DNA of 64,000 nucleotides from an uncultured Bacteroidia bacterium (GTDB taxonomy: Bacteria > Bacteroidota > Bacteroidia > Bacteroidales > F082). The first letter of the stretch is position 1. Every line of letters starts with the position of its first letter. A program made the translations under genes and the position numbers. The stretch lies in NCBI GenBank assembly GCA_902774365.1, contig CACYHX010000007.1:1-64000 (forward strand). Reading direction: 5' to 3'. Under the pieces are notes generated by a model. It ran no database searches. It saw only the letters and a list, made by a program, of their open reading frames with translations, and was not told the origin of the DNA. Shown here one piece after another: positions 37,866-46,602 of this stretch.

Positions 37866-37952
37866 ACAAAGGGGTGCCTTTCCTGCTTTGGCAGGTGGAA
37901 TCGGCTGAGATCATACCCTCTAACCTGATCCGGGTAATGCCGGCGTAGGGAT
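37866..37952 (+). promoter_or_regulatory. TPP (thiamine pyrophosphate) riboswitch
   Basis: The THI-box sequences are all present: GGGGTGCC at the 5' side, the pyrimidine-sensor CTGAGA at 37905-37910, and ACCTGATCCGGGTAATGCC (37923-37941) followed by GGCGTAGGGA. The variable P3 hairpin CCTGCTTTGGCAGG is also visible. The next gene starts 50 bases later. No intrinsic terminator is seen between them, so control is probably at translation initiation. High TPP should repress the TonB receptor gene. Confidence 0.96.
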
Positions 37953-38003
37953 TGGATATTTTCAACCTCCCCTTCACATTTTATAAAACTAAAAGCTCAA
38001 AAG

Positions 38004-40391
38004 ATGAAAAGATTCTTTTTTGGCATCGCTGCATTGTTCATTGCAGCCCATGTGAATGCACAAAACAACGAAGTGGTGTACGACACCGCAAAGTTTGAAC
38101 AGCTTAACGAGGTGGTAGTCAGCGGCGTGCGCATGCAGAAAAACGCCCCATTCTCCGCCACCAACATCGAGAAGGTGGAACTCAACGATTTTTCGAAAAC
38201 TGGCCATGAGCTGCCTTTCCTCTTCGCCAAGACGCCCGGCGTCATCGCCTGGAGTGAGAACGGCGTTGGCTCAGGCACCTCTTATATGCGCATCCGTGGT
38301 GCCGGTGACTCGCGCATCAACGTCACCCTCGACGGTGTGTCGCTCAACTCGCCCGAAGACCAATGCGTGTTTTGGGCCAACATGAACAGCTACGGCTCCC
38401 TGCTCAGCTCAGTACAGATCCAACGTGGTGTGGGCACCTCCACCAACGGCGACGGCGCCTTCGGCGGCACGATTTCATTGACCTCGGCCACGCCTTCCTT
38501 CGTTCCGAGCGCCGAAGTCACAGGCTCCTATGGCTCGTTTAGCACCACCAACTTCGGTGCCAAGGCCTCCACGGGCCTCCTGTGGAAACACCTCATCATC
38601 GACGGCGCTTTCCACCAGACCAACACCGACGGCTTTGTCCACGGCACCAAAGGGCGCAGCGGCAGCTACTACGGCGGCCTCACCTGGATGGGTAAGAACT
38701 TCGTCATCCGCTATAAGAACATCGGTAACTTCGAGAGAACCGGACAAGCCTGGAACGGCGTGACGGCTGGCAACAACGACATGAGCCTCATGGATGGCAC
38801 CTACGGCATCCCCACGGGCATCAAGACCTACGCCGATATGTATAAGGTGGGTCTGGGACAGTTCAACTCGCTCTATGAATACCTCGTCACCGACGAGGAC
38901 GGCAACTTCGTCCAGGATGAGAACGGCCATTACATGACCCAACGCTACCAGATGAACGATGGCACCTACTGGGACCGCACCACCGACAACTTCTGGCAAA
39001 ACCACAACCTCCTCTCCGCCGCCTGGGAGATCAACGAACACTGGGCGACCACGGCCACGCTACACTACACCTATGGCTATGGCTATTATGAGGAGTTCCG
39101 CCCCAACAACAAGCTCTCGAAGTTCGGCATGACCTATTACGATGCTGAAGGCAACCAGGTGAAAAAGACCGACTTCGTCCGCAAGAAAGGGCTGCGTCAG
39201 GACACCTACGGCCTCGTGTGGTTCACCCGCTATAAGGACGAGCACTGGAACATCATCGGCGGCATCTCGGCCCAGAACTTCAAAGGCAACCACTTCGGCT
39301 ATGTGACCTACATCGCCAACGAAGGCGTGGCCAACAAATACCTCTCCAACGGCGACTACAAATACTACGACTCCGACGCCTCCAAGTTCGACGCCAATGC
39401 CTTCATCAAGGCGGCCTTCACCTTCTGCGACCATTGGACCGTATTTGGCGATATGCAGTTCCGCTATGTGGACTATAAGACCAACGGCATCAACGACAAG
39501 TTCTACAAGGAAAACAGCCAATACTACAACCAAGAGCTTGACATCCACGAGAAGTACCCCTTCCTCAATCCCAAGGGCGGTGTCTCCTTCGACATGGGCG
39601 GCCATCACGCCTACGCCTCCGTGGCCTGGAGCCATCGCGAGCCTGAGCGTAACAACTTCACCGACAACGGCTCCTACCCTTTCCCAAGACCCGAGCAACT
39701 CCTCGACTATGAGTTAGGATACAACTACAACGGTCGCATCTGGCAAGCTGGTGCCAACTTCTATTATATGGACTACACCGACCAGTTTGTGCAGACGGGT
39801 GCCGTCAGCGACATCGGCGAGGCCCTCACCACCAACATCAAGGACTCGTACCGCATGGGCGTCGAGTTGCAGGCTGGCGTGAGCCCCACCAAGTGGTTGA
39901 CTATCGAGGCCAACGCTGCCTTGAGCCGTAACAAAATCAAGGACTTCGACGAGGTGGTTGAGGATTGGGACAACTGGGACACTGGCACTGCCACCATCCA
40001 TTACGACAACTCCACTTTGGCCTTCTCGCCCTCGGCCATCCTGAATGGCTTCATCACCTTCCACTACAAGGGCTTCGAGGCCGTTTGGCACACCAACTAT
40101 GTCTCAAGGATGTATCTCGACAACACCCAGAACCTCGACCGTTCGTTGCCGGCTTTCTCCACGTCAAACGTGAAGTTCAGTTACACCATGAAGCCAGCAA
40201 GCCTCCCGAAGGAAGCCGTTATCAGCGTAAGTTTCAACAACATCTTCAACAAGCGCTACGCCGCCAGCGGCTGGGTCTACTCGGCCATCTGCGACAGCTA
40301 CGGCCACCCCAACGACAACCGCTACTACCAAATCGGCTTCATCCCGATGGCAGGTTTCAACGTGATGGGTAACTTGACGCTGAAGTTCTAA
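38004..40391 (+). CDS. TonB-dependent receptor under TPP-riboswitch control (probable thiamine-compound importer)
   Basis: A 795-residue outer-membrane receptor. A signal peptide (1-19, ending VNAQ) is followed by a plug domain with SYMRIRGAGDSRINVTLDGV and QRGVGTSTNGDGAFGGTISL. A 22-strand barrel ends in the aromatic-terminated strand VMGNLTLKF. There is no N-terminal carboxypeptidase-like domain. The riboswitch just upstream is the key evidence that the substrate is thiamine, a thiamine precursor or thiamine phosphate. No inner-membrane transporter (PnuT or ThiBPQ) or thiamine kinase gene follows it here. Confidence 0.93.
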   Translation: MKRFFFGIAALFIAAHVNAQNNEVVYDTAKFEQLNEVVVSGVRMQKNAPFSATNIEKVELNDFSKTGHELPFLFAKTPGVIAWSENGVGSGTSYMRIRGAGDSRINVTLDGVSLNSPEDQCVFWANMNSYGSLLSSVQIQRGVGTSTNGDGAFGGTISLTSATPSFVPSAEVTGSYGSFSTTNFGAKASTGLLWKHLIIDGAFHQTNTDGFVHGTKGRSGSYYGGLTWMGKNFVIRYKNIGNFERTGQAWNGVTAGNNDMSLMDGTYGIPTGIKTYADMYKVGLGQFNSLYEYLVTDEDGNFVQDENGHYMTQRYQMNDGTYWDRTTDNFWQNHNLLSAAWEINEHWATTATLHYTYGYGYYEEFRPNNKLSKFGMTYYDAEGNQVKKTDFVRKKGLRQDTYGLVWFTRYKDEHWNIIGGISAQNFKGNHFGYVTYIANEGVANKYLSNGDYKYYDSDASKFDANAFIKAAFTFCDHWTVFGDMQFRYVDYKTNGINDKFYKENSQYYNQELDIHEKYPFLNPKGGVSFDMGGHHAYASVAWSHREPERNNFTDNGSYPFPRPEQLLDYELGYNYNGRIWQAGANFYYMDYTDQFVQTGAVSDIGEALTTNIKDSYRMGVELQAGVSPTKWLTIEANAALSRNKIKDFDEVVEDWDNWDTGTATIHYDNSTLAFSPSAILNGFITFHYKGFEAVWHTNYVSRMYLDNTQNLDRSLPAFSTSNVKFSYTMKPASLPKEAVISVSFNNIFNKRYAASGWVYSAICDSYGHPNDNRYYQIGFIPMAGFNVMGNLTLKF

Positions 40392-40399
40392 AAAAAATG

Positions 40400-40407
40400 T
40401 ATATTTG
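40400..40407 (+). promoter_or_regulatory. -7 promoter box of the secreted-protein gene
   Basis: TATATTTG, 33 bases before ATG 40440, so this gene need not depend on the riboswitch. Confidence 0.58.
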
Positions 40408-40439
40408 CAGCGTTAACGTATAAACTAAAACTTACCGAC

Positions 40440-41057
40440 ATGAAGAAACTAGTATTGGCAATCATCTTTGCCTTCTGTACGCTGGCAGTGTCAGCACAAG
40501 ATGCCATCCAAGTGAACTATACAGGTGCGAAGCCCACCATCAGCGATTTCGCATGGGCTTTCTTGTCTGTTGATAATGGTGAAGACGAGTTAGAAGGTGA
40601 AGCCGACGAATCGTTCAATGCCATAAAGCAGGCTTGGATCCATCACCGCAATGGCACTCCACAGGATGAGTACGTAACGCTCTCCGTCGATGACAAAAAT
40701 GGATTCGTGCTCTATGAATGGAAATACGAGGAAAACACGCTTCGGATTGAGATGTGCTATTGGAACGAATCTGACCAAAAGCATAAAATGTTTGCCTATA
40801 ATGTGTCATGTTTCCAGAATGGCAAATACAATCCCGGCCAATTCGATGGCCTCGTGTTCTGCCGTTACGACAATGCCAAGAGAGAATTGACCTACTGTGA
40901 AGCTCCTGGCTTCGAGGTTGAATATGGCACGGATGACGGTGCTTGGGTCTCCTACGACCTGCCGCGTTCCGGCAAGGACATCACTGTCAACTACTGGCAT
41001 AAAAGCGGCAAGAGACAGAAGACGCTGAAGTGGAACGGGCATGGTTTCAACTTCTAA
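40440..41057 (+). CDS. Secreted protein of unknown function
   Basis: A 205-residue exported protein with a signal peptide (1-19, ending VSAQ). The mature part is beta-rich, with about twelve short strands and several Trp/Tyr residues, and contains no motif I recognise. It has its own promoter. Its position beside the thiamine receptor may be coincidental. Confidence 0.6.
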   Translation: MKKLVLAIIFAFCTLAVSAQDAIQVNYTGAKPTISDFAWAFLSVDNGEDELEGEADESFNAIKQAWIHHRNGTPQDEYVTLSVDDKNGFVLYEWKYEENTLRIEMCYWNESDQKHKMFAYNVSCFQNGKYNPGQFDGLVFCRYDNAKRELTYCEAPGFEVEYGTDDGAWVSYDLPRSGKDITVNYWHKSGKRQKTLKWNGHGFNF

Positions 41058-41118
41058 ACACTTAGAATCACTACATCCATTCACTTCGTAGGCAACTTGT
41101 CCCTATCTATGTCTGGGG

Positions 41119-41940
41119 TTACTGCTCCAGCCAGCTCCGCATATCCCAAGGATAATCCGTGGTGATGTAGTCCACACCCAATTGCAGCATCTCCTTGGCT
41201 TTTTCGGGCGCGTTGACGGTCCACACGTTGACGGTCATGCCCAGGTCGTGGGCCTCCTTCACCCATTCGGGATGGGCGTCAAACTTACTCCAGTGGTAGT
41301 CGATGTCGGTGATTCCCTTGTCTTTCAGTTGTTTGGGCGAGAGGTCGCCTTCGAGGTAGGCCACGGGGACGTCGGGCATGAGCTGTGACAGCATGACGCA
41401 GGCGTCGAGGTCGAACGAGATGAAGAAGACGTCGTCGTGCAACTGGTGTTTCCCTATGGCTTCGATGATTTGTCCGATCAGGTGATGGCGTTGGACGGTC
41501 GATTCCAGCGGCTTGACCTCGAAAAACAGTCGTCTCTGTTTTTTGCTCTGTTGTTGGTCCTTGAGGGCTTGGCTGCATGCGGCCAGAAACGCATCCATGG
41601 TGGGCACGGGTTCGCCGTTTCTCAGGGTGAAAGCGGGCAAAGTTCGCAGCGTGTCGTAAGGGGTCTCGCAAATACGGTGGCCTTGCATGGTGGCGTCGTG
41701 GAAGACGATGGTGACATCGTCGGAGGTGATTTGCACGTCGAACTCAGTGCCGTTGAAGCCTTGTTTGAGGGCCAGCTGCATGGCCGCGATGCTGTTTTCG
41801 GCCGCGCTTTCAAATTGGTGGAAGCCGCGATGGGCGATGATGCCCGGCTTCTTGGTCTTGGAGACCTTAAAAGTCTGTTGGGCAGTGAGGCCCATGGGGA
41901 CGATGGCCAGTGCGGCGAGGAAAAGGAGGAAACGTTTCAT
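41119..41940 (-). CDS. Glycerophosphodiester phosphodiesterase
   Basis: A 273-residue exported GDPD-type TIM-barrel enzyme with a signal peptide (1-20). The core motif IAHRGF holds His37 and Arg38. AENS holds Glu48-Asn49. EFDVQITSDD and VFHDATM carry the metal ligands and the second catalytic His. It cleaves glycerophosphodiesters such as glycerophosphocholine to sn-glycerol-3-phosphate. It overlaps the threonine aldolase gene stop by 4 bases and is the second gene of a pair. Confidence 0.92.
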   Translation of the reverse strand: MKRFLLFLAALAIVPMGLTAQQTFKVSKTKKPGIIAHRGFHQFESAAENSIAAMQLALKQGFNGTEFDVQITSDDVTIVFHDATMQGHRICETPYDTLRTLPAFTLRNGEPVPTMDAFLAACSQALKDQQQSKKQRRLFFEVKPLESTVQRHHLIGQIIEAIGKHQLHDDVFFISFDLDACVMLSQLMPDVPVAYLEGDLSPKQLKDKGITDIDYHWSKFDAHPEWVKEAHDLGMTVNVWTVNAPEKAKEMLQLGVDYITTDYPWDMRSWLEQ

Positions 41941-42965
41941 AAAACCATCAACCCTTTCAAAACATCAACGAAATTGCGGATGTCTTCTTCCGTCGTGTCG
42001 AACGCGCACATCCAGCGGACCACGTCGGCGTCTTCGTCCCAGTCGTAGAAGAAGTAATGGTTTTGCAGCTCCTTCCACACCTTGCGAGGCAGCTGGGCAA
42101 ACACGCCGTTGGCCTGCACGGGATAGACGACCTTCACGCCAGGGATGTCCTTCACCGCCTTATAGAGCAGCTGCGCCATCTTGTTGGAGTGCTCGGCGTT
42201 GCGCTTCCAAAGGTCGTTGTCGAAATAGGCGTCGAACTGCGCCGCGATGAAACGCATCTTCGAGCAGAGCTGCATAGCCTGCTTGCGGCGGTATTTGAAG
42301 TCGGGACAAACGTCGGGGTTGAGCAGCACCACCGCCTCCCCCATCATCAGGCCGTTCTTGGTGCCACCAAACGACACGGCATCCACGCCGAGGTCGGTGG
42401 TCATCGTCTTGAACGTGCAACCCAAGGCCACGGCGGCGTTGCCCAGACGGGCGCCGTCGATATGGACGTACATGTTGTATTCCTTCGCCAATCCCACGAT
42501 GGCCTTGATCTCGTCCAAGGTGTACAAGGTGCCGAGCTCCGTCGGCTGCGTGATGCTAATCAACTTGGGCTGCGAGTGGTGCTCGAAGCCGAAGCCATGC
42601 AGGCGCGTCTTGATCAGCTCGGGCGTCAGCTTGCCGTCGGGCGTGTCAACCGTCAGCAGGCGGCAGCCCACGACACGCTGCGGCGCACCGCATTCGTCGA
42701 CGTTGATATGGGCGGTCTCGGCACACACCACGGCCTCGTGCGAATGGACCATGGCGTCGATGCACAAGGTGTTGCATCCCGTGCCGTTGAAGGCGAAGAA
42801 CACCCTCGCCTGCTCGCCAAACTGCTCGCGGAACCGCTGTTCCGTGGCAGCGCAATATTCATCATCGCCGTAGGCCACAGCGTGGTCCTTGTTCACACGG
42901 GCGATGGCTTCCAAAACCTCGGGACATACGCCCGAATGGTTGTCGCTTCCAAATCCTCGTTTCAT
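41937..42965 (-). CDS. Low-specificity L-threonine aldolase
   Basis: A 342-residue PLP enzyme of fold type I. It starts FGSDNHSGVCPEVLEAI. HIDGARLGNA has the cofactor-contact Asp170, and SFGGTKNGLM has the PLP-binding Lys203. It splits threonine or allo-threonine into glycine and acetaldehyde. Translational coupling to the GDPD gene is likely. The upstream gap carries short GTTGTTCAGTT repeats. Confidence 0.92.
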   Translation of the reverse strand: MKRGFGSDNHSGVCPEVLEAIARVNKDHAVAYGDDEYCAATEQRFREQFGEQARVFFAFNGTGCNTLCIDAMVHSHEAVVCAETAHINVDECGAPQRVVGCRLLTVDTPDGKLTPELIKTRLHGFGFEHHSQPKLISITQPTELGTLYTLDEIKAIVGLAKEYNMYVHIDGARLGNAAVALGCTFKTMTTDLGVDAVSFGGTKNGLMMGEAVVLLNPDVCPDFKYRRKQAMQLCSKMRFIAAQFDAYFDNDLWKRNAEHSNKMAQLLYKAVKDIPGVKVVYPVQANGVFAQLPRKVWKELQNHYFFYDWDEDADVVRWMCAFDTTEEDIRNFVDVLKGLMVL

Positions 42966-42968
42966 AAT

Positions 42969-43006
42969 CAGTTGTTCAGTTGGGAGTTGTTCAGTTGTTC
43001 AGTTGA
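42969..43006. repeat. Short tandem repeats (GTTGTTCA words) before the threonine aldolase gene
   Basis: Four tandem or near-tandem GTTGTTCAGTT-like units in the 5' leader. Low-complexity spacer. Confidence 0.65.
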
Positions 43007-43025
43007 CATGGACCATAGACTATAC

Positions 43026-43112
43026 CGTCATTGCGGACTTGATCCGCAATCTCCTGAATAAAAGAATAATCCTTATTACTCAGGAGATGGCGGATGTCCC
43101 TCCGCCATGACG
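43026..43112. repeat. Full TCATTGCG-ended palindromic element, copy 2
   Basis: An 87-base near-copy of the element at 28899-28984: left palindrome CGTCATTGCGGACTTGATCC-GCAATC, variable centre, right palindrome GGCGGATGTCCCTCCGCC-ATGACG. Confidence 0.85.
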
Positions 43113-43159
43113 GTCATAGAAAGTATCGTTTTCTATTGTCACAGAGTCTCAAAGTCCAA

Positions 43160-44545
43160 TTACACCATTTTCTTTGCTTCTTCCAGTATCATATTGGCAA
43201 AGCGTTCGGCTTCGGCCTCGGTCTTGCCTTCGCTATAAATGCGGATGATAGGCTCGGTGTTCGACTTACGCAGATGCACCCAGCCTTCCTCGAAGTCGAT
43301 CTTCACGCCGTCGATGGTGGTCACCTGCTCGTTCTTGAACTTCTCGGCAAACTTGGCCAAGATGCCGTCCACATCGGTGGTAGGCGTCAGTTGGATCTTG
43401 TTCTTCGACATGAAATAGGCGGGATACGTCTTCTTCAGCTCGGAGCACTTCACCTTCTTCTCGGCCAGCTGTGTCAGGAACAAAGCCGTGCCGACGAGGG
43501 CGTCGCGGCCATAGTGCAGCTCGGGATAGATGACGCCGCCGTTGCCTTCGCCGCCGATGACGGCACCCACTTCCTTCATCTTCTCCACCACGTTGACCTC
43601 GCCCACGGCAGCGGCAAAGTACTGCTGTCCATGCTTTTGGGTGACGTCACGCAAGGCACGCGTCGACGAGAGGTTGCTCACCGTCGGGCCGGGGGTATGC
43701 TTCAGGATGAAGTCGGCCACCGACACCAAGGTGTATTCCTCGCCAAACAGCTCGCCGTCTTCCTTGACGAAGACCAGACGGTCGACGTCGGGGTCGACGA
43801 CCACGCCGAAGTCGCAGCCCTGCTCCTTGACGTAGCGGCAGATGTCGGTGAGGTTCTGGGCCAACGGCTCAGGCGTATGGGCGAACTTGCCCGTAGGCTC
43901 GCAGTTGAGTTCGAGCACCTCCTTCACGCCGAGGGCACGCAGCATCTTGGGGATGGCGATGCCGCCCGTCGAGTTGACCGCATCCACGGCCACCTTGAAG
44001 TTGGCTTTCTCTATCACCTCCTTGTTGACGAGAGGCAGTTGGCAGACCATCTCGACATGCTTGTCCATCCAGCCGTCAATTTGCTGATAGGTGCCGATTT
44101 CTTCAATCAGGACGAAGTCGAAGTCGTCTTTGGCGGCCACGTCGAGCAGCCAGGCGCCTTCGGCGGCGGAGATGAACTCGCCCTTTTCATTGAGGAGCTT
44201 CAGGGCGTTCCACTGTGCGGGGTTGTGGCTGGCCGTCAGGATGATGCCGGCGTCGGCTTTAAGGCCCGTCACGGCGATTTCGGTCGTGGGCGTGGTGCTC
44301 AGGCCGATGTCGAGCACGTCGGCGCCCATAGCTTGCAGGGTGCCACAGACCACCTGGTTCACAAGGAATCCCGACAGGCGGGCGTCGCGGCCGACGACGA
44401 TACGCGGACGCTTCACGCCCTTATGATGTTGCACGAATTTGACGAAAGCAGCGGTGAATTTCACCATGTCGATTGGCGTGAGGTTGTCACCCGGCTGGCC
44501 GCCAATGGTACCACGGATGCCGGATATGGATTTGATTAGGGTCAT
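43160..44545 (-). CDS. glmM: Phosphoglucosamine mutase
   Basis: A 461-residue alpha-phosphohexomutase. It starts MTLIKSISGIRGTIGG. The phosphoserine Ser106 is in ILTASHNPAQW, the metal loop is VDPDVDRLVF, the sugar loop GGEGNGGVIYP, and the phosphate loop KSNTEPIIRIY. The form and N-terminus match Bacteroidota GlmM, which makes glucosamine-1-phosphate for UDP-GlcNAc. It is distinct from the larger enzyme at 8978-10729. Confidence 0.92.
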   Translation of the reverse strand: MTLIKSISGIRGTIGGQPGDNLTPIDMVKFTAAFVKFVQHHKGVKRPRIVVGRDARLSGFLVNQVVCGTLQAMGADVLDIGLSTTPTTEIAVTGLKADAGIILTASHNPAQWNALKLLNEKGEFISAAEGAWLLDVAAKDDFDFVLIEEIGTYQQIDGWMDKHVEMVCQLPLVNKEVIEKANFKVAVDAVNSTGGIAIPKMLRALGVKEVLELNCEPTGKFAHTPEPLAQNLTDICRYVKEQGCDFGVVVDPDVDRLVFVKEDGELFGEEYTLVSVADFILKHTPGPTVSNLSSTRALRDVTQKHGQQYFAAAVGEVNVVEKMKEVGAVIGGEGNGGVIYPELHYGRDALVGTALFLTQLAEKKVKCSELKKTYPAYFMSKNKIQLTPTTDVDGILAKFAEKFKNEQVTTIDGVKIDFEEGWVHLRKSNTEPIIRIYSEGKTEAEAERFANMILEEAKKMV

Positions 44546-44555
44546 ATGGATTTCG

Positions 44556-44606
44556 GATTTAAAGATTTAAAGATTTAAAGATTTAAAATTTAATGATTTA
44601 AAGATT
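44556..44606. repeat. AT-rich tandem spacer repeat (ATTTAAAG words)
   Basis: Four to five copies of an ATTTAAAG/ATTTAAAA word upstream of glmM, similar to the spacer at 24949-24983. Confidence 0.65.
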
Positions 44607-44666
44607 ATGGAATGGGGCGTTTTGCACAATTTTGAATATTGAATATTGAATTTTAAATTGGCATAT

Positions 44667-45767
44667 CTATTGCAAAGAAAAATCCAGAATAATCGGATAA
44701 TGGTCGGATGCCTTCCAGCGGTGGCGTTTGAAAACGAGTGGTGTCACGCCGTCGTTGGCCCAGACGTAGTCGATGCGCAGCAATGGCAGTTTGCCGGCGT
44801 AGGTCGGCTTGATGCCGTGTCCCACCTTGGTGAAGGTGTCGACGAAGCCCGCTTTTTGCATCTGGCGGTAGTTGTACGACAGCGGCGGTTCGTTGAAGTC
44901 GCCGCAGACGATGACGGGGCCTTCAATCGGGGCCAGCCCCTCAAGCATTTTTTGCAGTTCCTCACTGCGACATTGAAAGGCGAAATTCAGCTTATGCACT
45001 AAGGTCTTCCCCAACGCCTCAAGCTCCTGCCGCTCTTGTGGCGTCGTCAGGCTCTCAATCTCGCTGTCGGTAATCATATACGAAAGCAGGTGGACGTTGG
45101 CGACGTGGAACTTGCCCTTGTCGCCCGCATCTACAGAGACCATCACGCCGTATGTGTTTTCCTTGGCGAAGTCCGACACATCCGACACCTTTTCGATGGG
45201 ATACTTGGAGAAGACGACATTGCCGGCATAGTTGTTGTGTCTATTGTAGTAAACATATTGAAATCCAGCCTCTTCCGCAAAGATATCGATACATTTCTGT
45301 CTCGTCACACCGCTTTTAAACCCCGCAAACTCTTGGCAACACAAGAGGTCAGGATTCTGTTTGCGCACCATGTCCATGACCTGATTGGCGAAGTCCTCCT
45401 GTTTCACCCCACCGTCGACATGCTTGAAGTTGTGCACGTTATAACTCATGATGCGGATGCTACTATCTGCCTCCACCTTCTTACCTCTTGAATATGACTT
45501 GCTAAAACCCGGAATGGCAATCATCAAGGCAAGCACCGCTATCCATGCCTTGCGTGATTTCATCAATAGCAACAAAATGAGTATCACAATGTTATAGAAA
45601 AGTATTCCCCAAAACGCCAAGCCGAAAAACGTGGTCCAGATGAAGCGATTCGGGTTGACGTAAGCGTTGAGGACACTGAGTGCCATCGCCACCAAGCCGA
45701 TTAGAGCCAAGAGCGACAAGATAAACACAATCAGTTTCCCGAAAAAACCTCTCTCTCTCCTTTCCAT
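44667..45767 (-). CDS. Membrane-anchored endonuclease/exonuclease/phosphatase-family protein
   Basis: A 366-residue protein with three hydrophobic segments in the first 110 residues and then an EEP-fold catalytic domain. SYNVHNFK, the Glu in LLCCQEF, VICGDFNEPP and WKASDHYPI are the Asn, Glu, Asp-x-Asn and Asp-His catalytic motifs. It probably hydrolyses a phosphodiester or phosphomonoester, perhaps a lipid or nucleic acid, at the outer face of the inner membrane. The start is ATG 45767, since the longer frame is inside the rhomboid gene. It follows the rhomboid gene with a 1-base gap. Confidence 0.85.
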   Translation of the reverse strand: MERRERGFFGKLIVFILSLLALIGLVAMALSVLNAYVNPNRFIWTTFFGLAFWGILFYNIVILILLLLMKSRKAWIAVLALMIAIPGFSKSYSRGKKVEADSSIRIMSYNVHNFKHVDGGVKQEDFANQVMDMVRKQNPDLLCCQEFAGFKSGVTRQKCIDIFAEEAGFQYVYYNRHNNYAGNVVFSKYPIEKVSDVSDFAKENTYGVMVSVDAGDKGKFHVANVHLLSYMITDSEIESLTTPQERQELEALGKTLVHKLNFAFQCRSEELQKMLEGLAPIEGPVIVCGDFNEPPLSYNYRQMQKAGFVDTFTKVGHGIKPTYAGKLPLLRIDYVWANDGVTPLVFKRHRWKASDHYPIILDFSLQ

Positions 45768-45768
45768 G

Positions 45769-46602
45769 TCACTTGCTGTTTTTAAAAAGGAAATCCTTCT
45801 CTTCTTTCGACAAGCTTTCGTAACCGCTCTTGGCGACCTTGTCGAGGATGGCGTCGATGTCGCGCTCTTTCTGTGCCTTTTGGTAGTTGTACTCTTCATC
45901 CGAACGCGGCACCTTGTCGTAGACCTCCTCGTAACGCGTGTATTTCTTGCGGTTTTTCAATGAATTAAACCAGTTTTTTATGCTGAAATCGCCCGTCATA
46001 CCTCCATGTCTTTTCCAATAAAGGATGATAAGGAAACCGATCAACATGCCTCCTAAATGCGCAAAATGCGCGATGCCATCCGTAGAGCGGAAGATGCCTT
46101 CGAAAAGCTCGATAACAATCATACCTATGATGAACCACTTGGTTCTTATAGGAACAAGGAAATACAAATAAATATAGTTGTTTGGCCACATCATGCCGAA
46201 GGCTAACAGAAGTGCGTAGACAGCACCTGACGCACCCACTGAAACATGCGCCCCTGGCACCAACATATTGAGCAATCCAGCACCAATACCGCAAACAAGA
46301 TAATAGAAAAGGAATCGTTTGGATCCCCAATAGTTTTCAAGCGCCGAGCCAAACATCCACAACGAAAACATATTGAAAAACAGATGGTCGAAACTGCCGT
46401 GCATGAACATATAGGTCAGCGGCTGCCAAATACGGAACAAGCCTGTCGACAAGCTCCAAATTCCTAAGTAATAATTCAGATTGATGATGCCTTGCTTCAA
46501 CAACACATAATAAGCAAAATACATCAACACGTTGATAATCAGCAGGTGTTTCACAATGGTGGGCAACACCTTGAAACCAGTAGGACTGTATTGTTCGTTC
46601 AT
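45769..46602 (-). CDS. Rhomboid-family intramembrane serine protease
   Basis: A 277-residue membrane protein with six or seven hydrophobic segments. The catalytic dyad is Ser125 in VGASGAVYA and His182 in HFAHLGGMLIGF. HGSFDHLFFNMFSLWMFG is the conserved oxyanion helix region. A hydrophilic C-terminal tail of about 65 residues follows. It cleaves single-pass membrane proteins within the bilayer; its substrates are unknown. It lies in a tight operon mutL-rhomboid-EEP, overlapping mutL by 4 bases. Confidence 0.93.
   Translation of the reverse strand: MNEQYSPTGFKVLPTIVKHLLIINVLMYFAYYVLLKQGIINLNYYLGIWSLSTGLFRIWQPLTYMFMHGSFDHLFFNMFSLWMFGSALENYWGSKRFLFYYLVCGIGAGLLNMLVPGAHVSVGASGAVYALLLAFGMMWPNNYIYLYFLVPIRTKWFIIGMIVIELFEGIFRSTDGIAHFAHLGGMLIGFLIILYWKRHGGMTGDFSIKNWFNSLKNRKKYTRYEEVYDKVPRSDEEYNYQKAQKERDIDAILDKVAKSGYESLSKEEKDFLFKNSK

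Noticed and set aside
44556-44606. Possible CRISPR-like repeat array.
   Set aside because: Units are only 8-12 bases, AT-rich and imperfect, without spacers of uniform length, and no cas genes are in the window.
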